A stretch of 64,000 nt of DNA from Limibacterium fermenti (lineage in GTDB: Bacteria > Bacteroidota > Bacteroidia > Bacteroidales > Dysgonomonadaceae): the NCBI RefSeq assembly GCF_041902845.1, contig NZ_CP159486.1, positions 558,001-622,000 on the forward strand, written 5' to 3'. The first letter of the stretch is position 1. Each line of letters begins with the position of its first letter. Below the pieces are notes generated by a model. That model ran no database searches. It was not told where the DNA came from and saw nothing but the letters and a program-made list of their open reading frames with translations. Of this stretch, positions 56,589 through 64,000 are shown piece after piece. Made by a program: the position numbers and the translations under genes.

Positions 56589-57452
56589 ATGAAACTGGGA
56601 GATTTTCTCAATACGTTGGCGCAAAAGGTAAATGCGCAAAACAATCCGGGATTGATTGATATATTATCAAAAGCGGAACTTGCCAATACGGAATTGGCAG
56701 ATGATTTTGCCAATCTTTTGAACGGCGGACTCATGTCGCTGGAAGCAGCGAAAAACAATGCACCGTTACGAAATCATTTTTACGGTTTGGCATTAAACGG
56801 TGTGGATTCGGAACTAATGAACGTAGCAACTGAACTAGGGCTTGATGAGGCCTTCGTTACTCAACTGAAAGGTGAAAAAGATACCTACAACAAATTGCGT
56901 GGATTGAAAGACAAAATGGTTGAGTTGAAGAATAAAAAGCCGTCAGAGGAAACTGCGGGAAAACGTTTGGAATATCAACAACAAATCGATGAACTAAACA
57001 AGACTATTTCAACATTGAAAGAATCGAAGACGAAGGAACTCGAAAGCCTAAAGTCGCAACACGATTCGGAAATTACCGACCTCTTAATCCGGGGTAACCT
57101 GATGAGCCGGAATTATGCGAACAAGGATTTAAAGCCGGAGGTGAATGCCATAACGGCGAAGGCCCTTGTGGACATGGCGTTGTCGGAGAAAAGGGCGATT
57201 GCGGTGAGGGAAGGTAACCGGATCGTATTGAAACAAAAAGCGAATCCGGAACTGGATTATTACGAAAACAATGTAAAGACGGGTTATGATGACTTTGTAA
57301 CCAAAACACTTACCGACAGCAAACTGCTTGCTGTAAGCGACGGGAAACAGCCGCCACAGGTAGCACGGGTTCCCCAAGGGGGAGGGCAACCGGACCTATC
57401 GGCCGTCCGGGAAGCTATAGCTGATTCGATGGCCGATATAAAAACAGAATAA
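56589..57452 (+). CDS. Capsid scaffold-like protein
   Basis: The 287-residue protein has a central coiled coil (residues about 100-165: KLRGLKDKMVELKNKKPSEE, then RLEYQQQIDELNKTISTLKE) and a small C-terminal domain rich in charged residues (GGGQPDLSAVREAIADSMAD). The pattern and position directly before the major capsid gene fit the GP20-like scaffolding proteins that template procapsid assembly and are then removed. Confidence 0.75.
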   Translation: MKLGDFLNTLAQKVNAQNNPGLIDILSKAELANTELADDFANLLNGGLMSLEAAKNNAPLRNHFYGLALNGVDSELMNVATELGLDEAFVTQLKGEKDTYNKLRGLKDKMVELKNKKPSEETAGKRLEYQQQIDELNKTISTLKESKTKELESLKSQHDSEITDLLIRGNLMSRNYANKDLKPEVNAITAKALVDMALSEKRAIAVREGNRIVLKQKANPELDYYENNVKTGYDDFVTKTLTDSKLLAVSDGKQPPQVARVPQGGGQPDLSAVREAIADSMADIKTE

Positions 57453-57457
57453 AAATT

Positions 57458-58537
57458 ATGAATTTGACAGGATTTGTACAGGCATTATTGATTAACGTGG
57501 GGGTTATAGCGGGATTGAATGATCCTCAATATAAGGTAACCCCGGTCGGTTTTTTGAATATGCTGTTGGAGAACCCCGCGACAACGCAGATAAGCAATTT
57601 ATCGTCGTTGCAACAGGGAATGGACCGGGAGATCAAGTTGCGTTATCTGCAACGGGGACTTGAATCGTCGGTTACGGACAGGGATGATTGCGATACTCCG
57701 ATAGGAGCGGTATGGAAAGAGACGTCGCTCGGGTCACCTCTTTACAGTAAAATAGGATTGTTTATCCCGGATTCGGATTTCCGGAAATACCAAGAAGAGG
57801 CAAGCCGGACGTTATCGGCCGGCACACCATCGGCGCCGTTGATGACGGGTTTGTATAACTTGTTGTTAACACAAATACAAGCGATGCTCCAGAAAATAGA
57901 CGGGAACTTGGTTTCGGCGCAGGCGACAAAATTCGGGGTGAACGTTGTGACGGGAAAGGCGGATGCGACAGCGGTTAATTTTGCGACGACCATCAGCCAA
58001 ACGGACGGCATTACGAAAATATTGTCCGATTTTGCCGCGAATGAGATGGTAGATATCCCTATTTTGGTAGGGAACGGGGCTGTGAACAACTGGCAATTGG
58101 CGCAAGGCATGAAAACGGGAGTCGACCAAGGCGGTTTCGGCGCATCGAAAGTGAAATTTTATAATGATTTCAAAACTTCAACCCTTTGGGGAGCGAATCA
58201 TTTCGGAGTATTTTCGGAAGGAACCGTAGGATTAGTCGACTATAACAAGAATGTCGGAGCTTTTGCGGGACAAAAAGGAGCCTCAATTTTCTTTACCCTT
58301 CCCATTCCGGTTCAATTGGCGAACGGGACATTGACCACATTCAAACTGGACGCTCAATTGAAATATGAAGATTGCCCGATATATGACGCAGAAGGAGCTA
58401 AAATAGCCGACCGCGGATGGAAAGTAATCCTAAGCAAATATTACGGTTTATTCAACTTGCCGGCAGATGCATTTGCAACGGGAGACAAGCTTGCAGGGGT
58501 AAACGGAAGCTTCCGATATGTAGGAGCATCAGCTTGA
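57458..58537 (+). CDS. Major capsid protein
   Basis: The 359-residue protein has HK97-fold-compatible composition: an N-terminal helical arm (LTGFVQALLINVGVIAGLND), long beta-rich stretches (IGLFIPDSDFRKYQEEASRT, then VDIPILVGNGAVNNWQLAQG) and a small-residue-rich interior. It follows the scaffold gene by 5 bases and is followed by connector genes, the standard capsid position. Sequence similarity to named capsids could not be tested here. Its stop overlaps the next start (TGATG). Confidence 0.78.
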   Translation: MNLTGFVQALLINVGVIAGLNDPQYKVTPVGFLNMLLENPATTQISNLSSLQQGMDREIKLRYLQRGLESSVTDRDDCDTPIGAVWKETSLGSPLYSKIGLFIPDSDFRKYQEEASRTLSAGTPSAPLMTGLYNLLLTQIQAMLQKIDGNLVSAQATKFGVNVVTGKADATAVNFATTISQTDGITKILSDFAANEMVDIPILVGNGAVNNWQLAQGMKTGVDQGGFGASKVKFYNDFKTSTLWGANHFGVFSEGTVGLVDYNKNVGAFAGQKGASIFFTLPIPVQLANGTLTTFKLDAQLKYEDCPIYDAEGAKIADRGWKVILSKYYGLFNLPADAFATGDKLAGVNGSFRYVGASA

Positions 58538-59043
58538 TGGAGTGTTTGACGGGTTATATCGGTTTCAGCGACGAAAGCCAGGAGGGGGCAGGGAGCGGGC
58601 TCTACCTGGCTTCGTTGCCGGGGCTGAGCGCTGATTTACTCGATGGTGTAAGAAAACGGATGCAGACTTCCTCGGAAGCATTCAAGGCGGTTGAGCGGCG
58701 ATCGGTTTTGAAGTTCCGGACTTTTTTCGTCAACGAGTTGAATAAATGTTGGAATTTAAGTGATGTGGCGCATGCGGAGTGCCTAATATGCGGAAACAAA
58801 CCGCTTTTGTCGGTTTCTTTATGGTACCTTATGGGTGCCGAGATGATGGCGGAGACGGCGGGCAGCGAGCGCACCAACCGTTTTACCACGATAGACCTCG
58901 AGAAGGCTCAAAATTTACGCGATGAGTATATGGATTTGTTTTTCAACGAACTCCATACGGCGGTAGCGGGAATTGATTTGAGCGGATGTGTTGAAAATGC
59001 GGCGGCGGGGGGAGATATCCAAGTGCTATATGCGATGCCGTAG
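58537..59043 (+). CDS. Head-tail connector-like protein
   Basis: The 168-residue protein starts MECLTGYIGFSDESQEGAGS with LYLASLPGLSADLLDGVRK, then a helical part (FKAVERRSVLKFRTFFVNEL, then RFTTIDLEKAQNLRDEYMDL). Position directly after the capsid suggests the gp6-type connector between head and tail. The start codon overlaps the capsid stop, so translation is coupled. The family is not confirmed. Confidence 0.65.
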   Translation: MECLTGYIGFSDESQEGAGSGLYLASLPGLSADLLDGVRKRMQTSSEAFKAVERRSVLKFRTFFVNELNKCWNLSDVAHAECLICGNKPLLSVSLWYLMGAEMMAETAGSERTNRFTTIDLEKAQNLRDEYMDLFFNELHTAVAGIDLSGCVENAAAGGDIQVLYAMP

Positions 59044-59053
59044 AACAAGGGAT

Positions 59054-59614
59054 ATGGTAGATGTTTTTATAGATTTGAGCGAATTAGAAGCGTTGGGCAA
59101 CCGGATAGAGGGCCTTGGCTTGCAGCCGTTACTGATAGATTGCGCGAGTTCCACATTGGCAACGATAAAAACCCGTGTATTCGAAAAGGGACTGGACAGC
59201 AATGGTGAACAGATAGGGACGTATTCAGCAGGATACATGAAAGTAAGAACGGGAGATTATCCCGAAACCCGTTTGAAAAGAGGAAAAAACAAAGGGGAAT
59301 TCCGGAAGGAGAAAACGAAGGAAGGACAGGCCGGTTATTTCAGTAGAGGAGGGAATAAAGGACAACCGAGGCCTCGATATAACCGGACATCCGATACGAA
59401 AGTGGTTGCTTCGTTGACTCGTGAGATGGAAAATGACATGAAGGTGATAACCGGTGAAAAAGAGGTGTTCATCGGTTTTACGGACAGTCACAACTATGAT
59501 AAATCGCAATGGGTTGAAAGAACATATGATAAGGATATTTGGAGCCTGACGGTTGATGAGGAGGCGAAAACGGATGAACTGGCGGAGGATTTTACAGACG
59601 GGATGTTGGGGTAA
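59054..59614 (+). CDS. Phage virion morphogenesis-like protein (gpG/gp10-type)
   Basis: The 186-residue basic protein has the features of Mu gpG/HK97 gp10-type tail-completion proteins: an N-terminal helical SELEALGNRIEGL, the IKTRVFEKGLDSNGEQIGTY segment, a basic loop (RGKNKGEFRKEKTKEGQAGY) and the GFTDSHNYDKSQWVERTYD ending. In the family such proteins lock the neck before tail joining. Starts at ATG 59054, 11 bases after the connector gene. Confidence 0.72.
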   Translation: MVDVFIDLSELEALGNRIEGLGLQPLLIDCASSTLATIKTRVFEKGLDSNGEQIGTYSAGYMKVRTGDYPETRLKRGKNKGEFRKEKTKEGQAGYFSRGGNKGQPRPRYNRTSDTKVVASLTREMENDMKVITGEKEVFIGFTDSHNYDKSQWVERTYDKDIWSLTVDEEAKTDELAEDFTDGMLG

Positions 59615-59620
59615 TGACTG

Positions 59621-59704
59621 ATTACAAATTACAAATTACAAATTACAAATTACAAATTACAAATTACAAATTACAAATTACAAATTACTAATTACTAATT
59701 ACAA
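59621..59704. repeat. Twelve heptamer repeats ATTACAA in the tail operon
   Basis: Twelve 7-base units (nine ATTACAA, two ATTACTA, one ATTACAA) form an exact 84-base tract between two late genes, ending one base before an ATG and about 10 bases before the next gene start. Such a uniform tract is prone to copy-number change. It lies inside the transcribed operon. Confidence 0.92.
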
Positions 59705-59714
59705 ATGAACTGGA

Positions 59715-60230
59715 ATGATGATACATGAGGTTGTGAGCGAAATAAATGAGGCTTTGGCAAGCGGGTTGGAAGCGGAAGGCGTAACCAATGTGGTATATTA
59801 CGGCATTTGCGATTCGGCGATTGTGAACCGGAAAAACAGCCAAAAGGCTTTTCCTGCGTTATTCGACGTGAAAGGGGAAGGAATTTATCCGTTTTCGGAC
59901 GATTTGTATGATTTGGGATGGTACCACCGGCTGATATCGAACAAATACCTGACAGATAATAAAAGTTTCGGGAGGACCCGGGGACGGATAACGGAATCCG
60001 ATATGTATTTGGTTGTATGGGGTTTTGCAAAGGCACTCGAAAAAAGCAAATACGAAACGGAAGAAATTATACGGAAATCATTTCTGGATACGGTATTGTT
60101 GCAACAAACCGTTTTCGACGGGGTACAGATATTCAATCGGGAATTCAGAGGGTATAAATACCTTATCCGGCCGGAAGAGTTTGTTTTTTCAATCCAATAT
60201 AAGGTTCGGTACCGGAATGGACGGTGCTGA
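59715..60230 (+). CDS. Tail terminator-like phage protein
   Basis: The 171-residue protein starts MMIHEVVSEINEALASGLEA and has mixed alpha/beta segments (VVYYGICDSAIVNRKNSQKA, then RTRGRITESDMYLVVWGFAK, then EFRGYKYLIRPEEFVFSIQY). Its position between the gp10-like protein and the tail tube fits a tail-terminator or neck component. No motif confirms it. The start (59715 or 59718) follows the heptamer tract. Confidence 0.6.
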   Translation: MMIHEVVSEINEALASGLEAEGVTNVVYYGICDSAIVNRKNSQKAFPALFDVKGEGIYPFSDDLYDLGWYHRLISNKYLTDNKSFGRTRGRITESDMYLVVWGFAKALEKSKYETEEIIRKSFLDTVLLQQTVFDGVQIFNREFRGYKYLIRPEEFVFSIQYKVRYRNGRC

Positions 60231-60305
60231 AAATACGGGTCTCCTCCATCCCCTGCAAAGTGGGAGGAGGAGAGGTAAAGAAACTGTTTAAATGAATATA
60301 GTATT

Positions 60306-61331
60306 ATGGCATTAATTTATAAAAACTGCCTTCCAACGGCGGAAAACCCGACTTATTCGTGTGATCCTTGTTTCGAAGGGGAAAAAGGGCGAGTGAGCGG
60401 AATAGTATTGTTCGACAAGTCGCTTAAAAGCGAGCTTAAGGAAGAAAAATTGACGGATATGGGTTGGTGGGGAACGCAACTGCTTGCGGGGAAAGCCCGG
60501 ATTATCCCGTTGGTGAGAGGAACGTATGATGGGGGTACTAATAAGACGGTTACCGGTTTCGGGCGTTTGGCCGAGAAGATAGTGGGTAAAACGCATGTAT
60601 TGGTGTGGAACGATAAAAACCATACTGCGAATGAACCTTTTTATACGTACCTGGAATCGAACTTGAGGAATTTTATTCCGGGGTGGGTTACGGAAAACGA
60701 ATTGAGGGTAGGAGGGAATGTCCTTGAAAAGCTGGAGGTGAAAGACGCCGTGGAGGAAGATGTCGAGAGCTTGGTTTTGTGGCAGGCAACCGCAACGTGG
60801 ACGCAAAGCTTCCCGAATATCCCCAAAATCATCGACCTTAAAGACCGGGAAGACATAAAAGGCCTTTTTGAAAACTGTGTCGACTTAAGCGAGGTGGTTG
60901 CTGTGCCTTCGAATGTGAAGATAACAAAATTTATAACAGGGTATTCCCAAGAGGACCTGTTAAGCATTGTGGATAATGGTTCTAGTTATAGTTTGTACGG
61001 CAGCGGATTGACGATATCGGGCAGCGACCCGTCGACGGGACTTTACTTTGTGAGCCTGGACGGTAAAAACACCTGTAAATGTAGTGCCTATATTGACGAA
61101 AGTGATCCGGAAGATTCCGGTAAATTCACCGACACGTCTATAACAAACTTCATGATAAATAGTGAAATCGAAGCTTATGAAGGCTCGATATTGGATCCGA
61201 ATATAAAAGGCGACAACGAGGATTCTTTTAAATTCCGTTTGGTGAGCCAGCATAACCCGAACGGAGAAGATTTCAAGACGCCATGGGTATATGAATGGGA
61301 TCGTATCATCAGGGTTGAAAACGAAAGATAA
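60306..61331 (+). CDS. Major tail (tube) protein
   Basis: The 341-residue protein is beta-rich with an Ig-like C-terminal part (SLYGSGLTISGSDPSTGLYF, then SLDGKNTCKCSAYIDESDPE). It is a single medium-sized structural protein between the tail-terminator-like gene and a transcription terminator, the usual tube-protein position. The segment SYSCDPCFEGEKGR near the N-terminus is typical of Bacteroides phage tail proteins. A strong terminator follows. Confidence 0.68.
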   Translation: MALIYKNCLPTAENPTYSCDPCFEGEKGRVSGIVLFDKSLKSELKEEKLTDMGWWGTQLLAGKARIIPLVRGTYDGGTNKTVTGFGRLAEKIVGKTHVLVWNDKNHTANEPFYTYLESNLRNFIPGWVTENELRVGGNVLEKLEVKDAVEEDVESLVLWQATATWTQSFPNIPKIIDLKDREDIKGLFENCVDLSEVVAVPSNVKITKFITGYSQEDLLSIVDNGSSYSLYGSGLTISGSDPSTGLYFVSLDGKNTCKCSAYIDESDPEDSGKFTDTSITNFMINSEIEAYEGSILDPNIKGDNEDSFKFRLVSQHNPNGEDFKTPWVYEWDRIIRVENER

Positions 61332-61336
61332 CCGCG

Positions 61337-61369
61337 AAAAAAGCGCCCGGAGTTTTCGAGCGCTTTTTT
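61337..61369 (+). terminator. Terminator after the tail tube gene
   Basis: AAAAAAGCGC and GCGCTTTTTT form a 10-bp stem around CCGGAGTTTTCGA, 6 bases past the stop. It should sharply reduce transcription into the two last tail genes. Confidence 0.9.
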
Positions 61370-61386
61370 AAAGCTCTAATCATGCT

Positions 61387-61749
61387 ATGACGGAAATTTT
61401 TTACCAGGGAGATGATATACCTGTCCGGATTGAAATAGAGGAGAAAGAAGAACTTCTCGATATCGACAGCCTGGAGGATTTGTTTGTGTATTTTTACACC
61501 GATGGGGCGATTCTATTTAAATACAGTAAAATAGAACGGAAAGGCTACGGTATGATCCACCGCAACAGCGCTACCGAATATTCTTGCATCCTGGACAGTG
61601 AGAAGACGAGTGCATTAGCCGCGGGGAAATTGTGGATAGAGGTGAATGCAGCAATGAGGAATGAGGGTGAAGGGGAACAGATCAACCGCTTAGCGAAGAG
61701 TTGCATCGGGCAGTTGGATGTGTCGCTTATAAAAACAGAGTCGAAATGA
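61387..61749 (+). CDS. Small tail accessory protein
   Basis: The 120-residue protein is beta-rich and acidic (EIFYQGDDIPVRIEIEEKEE, then FVYFYTDGAILFKYSKIERK) and resembles the N-terminal modules of baseplate upper proteins that carry receptor-binding proteins. It overlaps the following large gene by 4 bases (ATGA), so they are translated together. Confidence 0.6.
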   Translation: MTEIFYQGDDIPVRIEIEEKEELLDIDSLEDLFVYFYTDGAILFKYSKIERKGYGMIHRNSATEYSCILDSEKTSALAAGKLWIEVNAAMRNEGEGEQINRLAKSCIGQLDVSLIKTESK

Positions 61750-63758
61750 AAGTCCTATTGAAGTTGAGCCCGGTAACGGTGAAAGTTTCGGTAAGCAAAT
61801 CGATTATGGTGCATGAGGGTAGTCAGGATGCGCAATATAAGATTGCCTTACCGGCAGCGGAGGTGGAATGGGACCTTGACTGGGTGAAGATCCGCCCGGA
61901 ACACGGCATGGAAGGTATCCGCATCAAGCCGCGCAAGCTGGAGGTGCATACGGGATTCGGGGCAGTAACCTGTACGCCTGTTGTCAACTATCCCTTTGAA
62001 TTGTATACCGGCAAGGGTGATTTTTTCCGGATAAAAGACCGGGAGAACTTATTGAATACAGGGAATCCGTTTGAGTATTTGATATTCGAATATGATATCG
62101 AGGCAGATATAGAAGAGCGGAAGAATGTTGATTTCGTCGAAAACTATACTTTCGGCAGGAATGTCATTCTGGAAGAGAATGAAGGGAAAGAGGAACATGC
62201 TTACAAGGGGCGTTCGACGTTCGAGTCGCTATATCCGGATTGCCGCCACCGGTTTATCACAACACTGGATGAGGATTTCGAACCGGAAGGCGGGATCGAG
62301 AATATCCGTGAAGGTGAGATACTGAACGCATATGGGGCGAACCTTTTGTTGCGCCCTTATTACTTGAAGGGAGGTAACCTTGCGATAGCGGACAATGTAT
62401 ACCAGAATCCGGAAATATTAAAGATTATTTGCCACGGGGGAAACGAATACAGACGGCTGGATGTTACCCGGAGTGAAAATGAGTTCCTGCTAAACACGGT
62501 TTGTGTGGGTGCTATTGCGGATGAAAAAGATTTGCAGTCGCATGATAACACGAGTTACGGCTATGGCATGGAATTTTATGAGAATACGGGTACAAAGTTG
62601 TGGAATGATTTATATCCGGAGAAGAAATTCAAGTCGAAAGTTTTCAGCGGGACGTTGAACACGACGAAGGATACTATTACGTTAGGAGGTGATAATTGGC
62701 CGCCATCGGATTATGAAGGTATAGAGGCGGGTGCAGATATTTTTTTACGTTCGGTATCGGGGGAAGAGTTTGCCGCCCGCATCCGGTCTGTAGATAATCC
62801 GGGGGAGGTACTGGCGTTGGAGAGTAGTGTAACGGATTTTCCCGGAAGCCGATGCGATGTTTTGGTTTTAGCATGTTTGGGATCGTTGTGGTGCCCGTAC
62901 CGGCTGTCTTCCGCAATAGGGGATTGCGGGAGCCAGTCGTTTGCAGTGAATGTTACCGGGGCTAAATTCCGGATGATCCAAGACCGGACAGGGGCTTCTT
63001 GGGGCGTTTGCCGGCATGCTGCGCGGCAGACTGCCAGCTTGTCGGTGTATGACCCGTTGACGGATACATGGACGACGAACTGGGATATGCGGCGGGGATT
63101 CGGTATCATCAACACGGATGCGGCAGTGGAATATATACTGAAAAACACAGGGCGGAAGGAATTCAGGGATAGTAGTGCCGTGAATTTACCGAAGGTTCCG
63201 CCTTTCCTTGAGTTTAAGGATTACGGGGATAATCATTATTGTGCGGTGAAATATGTGAAAAGGATGTTCGCGTATTTCAGCGAGCGGCTCGGATTGGTTG
63301 ATACGAATTTACTTGACGGGTACTATTTTGAAAAAGAAGGGGATGACAGGGTCCGGAAAACGGATGTTATTTTCAATTATATGCCGGTATATGAAGTGAA
63401 AGGTACGGGGGGATTCCAAGTGGTGATGATACGGCATTCGACATTTGCCAAGCAGGGGGAACGGTTTACGCTGAGTTGCTTTGCGCGGATGCTATCGGAA
63501 GAACCGGAGGTTGCCGTTACGGCGGCATTAAGGATGACGCACGGCGACGGGAGCGACGAACAGGCATCGAACAGCCAGCCTAATGTGTGGGAAAAGCTTG
63601 TTGTGCATTATGAGGCCGGCGGTGATGAGAACAACCAGATACAGATAGTGCCCGCATATAATGCGGAGGCGGTTACGCAGTTTTGTTGCGTGAAGCTGGA
63701 GGCGGGTTGGAAGGATGACCCGGTGTTTGTGCCGGGGATTGATGAAGTGATGAGGTGA
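61746..63758 (+). CDS. Large tail-tip or fibre-like structural protein
   Basis: The 670-residue protein is beta-rich with repeated Gly/Asp turns (WVKIRPEHGMEGIRIKPRKL, then GMEFYENTGTKLWNDLYPEK, then YDPLTDTWTTNWDMRRGFGI). No coiled coil or enzymatic motif is evident. As the last big gene of the structural module it is a candidate tail-tip or host-recognition protein. ATG 61746 overlaps the preceding TGA. A terminator follows after 70 bases. Confidence 0.68.
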   Translation: MKVLLKLSPVTVKVSVSKSIMVHEGSQDAQYKIALPAAEVEWDLDWVKIRPEHGMEGIRIKPRKLEVHTGFGAVTCTPVVNYPFELYTGKGDFFRIKDRENLLNTGNPFEYLIFEYDIEADIEERKNVDFVENYTFGRNVILEENEGKEEHAYKGRSTFESLYPDCRHRFITTLDEDFEPEGGIENIREGEILNAYGANLLLRPYYLKGGNLAIADNVYQNPEILKIICHGGNEYRRLDVTRSENEFLLNTVCVGAIADEKDLQSHDNTSYGYGMEFYENTGTKLWNDLYPEKKFKSKVFSGTLNTTKDTITLGGDNWPPSDYEGIEAGADIFLRSVSGEEFAARIRSVDNPGEVLALESSVTDFPGSRCDVLVLACLGSLWCPYRLSSAIGDCGSQSFAVNVTGAKFRMIQDRTGASWGVCRHAARQTASLSVYDPLTDTWTTNWDMRRGFGIINTDAAVEYILKNTGRKEFRDSSAVNLPKVPPFLEFKDYGDNHYCAVKYVKRMFAYFSERLGLVDTNLLDGYYFEKEGDDRVRKTDVIFNYMPVYEVKGTGGFQVVMIRHSTFAKQGERFTLSCFARMLSEEPEVAVTAALRMTHGDGSDEQASNSQPNVWEKLVVHYEAGGDENNQIQIVPAYNAEAVTQFCCVKLEAGWKDDPVFVPGIDEVMR

Positions 63759-63828
63759 GAGAAATGAAAAACATTGAATGATGAGATTTTTCTAATTGAC
63801 CGCTCCCGTTTGTGGAAATAGGAGAGTT

Positions 63829-63855
63829 AAAAAGCCGGATAAAACCGGCTTTTCT
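63829..63855 (+). terminator. Terminator of the last tail genes
   Basis: AAAAAGCCGG and CCGGCTTTT form a strong hairpin, ending the late transcript 70 bases after the large tail gene. Confidence 0.88.
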
Positions 63856-63931
63856 CATAATTCTTCTACAGTTTTCCACAGGAAACACAATTTAGAGTAA
63901 AAATTATATACAATTATTCGAGAAAATTATA

Positions 63932-63939
63932 TACATTTG
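63932..63939 (+). promoter_or_regulatory. Promoter element at the window end
   Basis: TACATTTG fits TAnnTTTG and drives a transcript running out of the window. AAAATTATATACA occurs twice in direct repeat just upstream (about 63900 and 63922), overlapping the -33 region. Confidence 0.6.
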
Positions 63940-63945
63940 CCACAA

Positions 63946-63977
63946 AATAATATCTCTGTTGCTGCAGAGATATTATT
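63946..63977. repeat. 13-bp perfect inverted repeat in the outgoing leader
   Basis: AATAATATCTCTG and CAGAGATATTATT flank TTGCTG, starting 7 bases after the promoter element, so the 5' end of the mRNA would form a stable hairpin. It might be a regulator site or an RNA-protective leader structure. Confidence 0.75.
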
Positions 63978-64000
63978 AGAAAGTTCGGTGTTAGCTATAA

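Larger units (their letters stand above)
30501..64000. mobile_element. Prophage, left part (right end outside window)
   Basis: From the tRNA-Met remnant to the window end every gene fits a tailed temperate phage with long-tail (siphovirus-like) proteins: repressor, recombination and replication genes, terminase, lysis, tail, portal, MuF, scaffold and capsid. An 816-residue tape measure fits a non-contractile tail of roughly 120 nm. The lysogeny genes face left and the rest face right. No integrase or second attachment site is in the window, so the element extends past base 64000. All core structural genes appear intact. Confidence 0.92.

Noticed and set aside
59621..59704. CRISPR array or attachment site
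   Set aside because: It is a uniform 7-base tandem repeat without spacers or flanking duplication.

Overview
The window is chromosomal DNA from a member of the Bacteroidota, almost certainly the order Bacteroidales. The evidence is promoters of the phylum type (TTTG or TTG about 20 bases before TAnnTTTG), weak Shine-Dalgarno sites, BACON-domain and lipoprotein genes, PdxB, the large three-domain IspG, and a 6S-like RNA. The genus cannot be fixed from what is visible; Parabacteroides/Tannerellaceae-like is a guess.

Bases 1-30477 are host backbone. In order they hold: the 3' part of a BACON/OB-fold surface protein; a 21-bp repeat tract; an antitoxin with a toxin remnant; tRNA-Gln; tyrS; a 6S-like RNA; a HicAB pair with frameshifted hicA; an OmpA/TPR lipoprotein; pdxB; a class C beta-lactamase-fold hydrolase; pgl and zwf (oxidative pentose phosphate pathway); a secreted esterase; the rpsF-rpsR-rplI operon; a small alpha-glucan locus (LacI regulator, sugar transporter, GH13 amylase with an in-frame amber stop); fcl; an ArsC/Spx protein; dusB; an intact Phd/YoeB-type pair; an S41 protease; a TsaC-type protein with fabI; aqpZ; a metallo-hydrolase; and ispG.

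Directly after ispG lies a 44-base remnant of the 3' half of a tRNA-Met(CAT) gene, read here as the left attachment site of a prophage that fills the rest of the window (30501 to beyond 64000). Leftward genes near this edge are lysogeny-type (HTH, ORF6N, CI-like repressor). Across an operator region the rightward genes begin: small regulators; a recombination cassette (SMC-like ATPase, PD-(D/E)XK exonuclease-like protein, HNH, SSB-like protein); a replication initiator with internal 12-bp iterons and a DnaC-like loader; NinG; and a ParB-methyltransferase fusion. Then come the terminase, a holin-amidase-unimolecular spanin lysis cassette, tail chaperones, tape measure and tail proteins, and only afterwards portal, MuF, scaffold, capsid, connectors, tail tube and further tail proteins. 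This order is unusual. The MuF head protein carries a C-terminal nuclease-like toxin domain and is followed by a convergent, highly structured small RNA. No integrase is visible, so the right end of the prophage and the restored tRNA should lie beyond base 64000.

Two themes recur. Several genes are broken by single-base events: hicA, the amylase and a DUF3820 phage gene. Heptameric tandem repeats fill intergenic spacers in both host and prophage. The most promising undescribed items are the phage RNA beside the MuF toxin, the iteron origin inside the initiator gene, and the DnaJ-type zinc motif in the portal protein.
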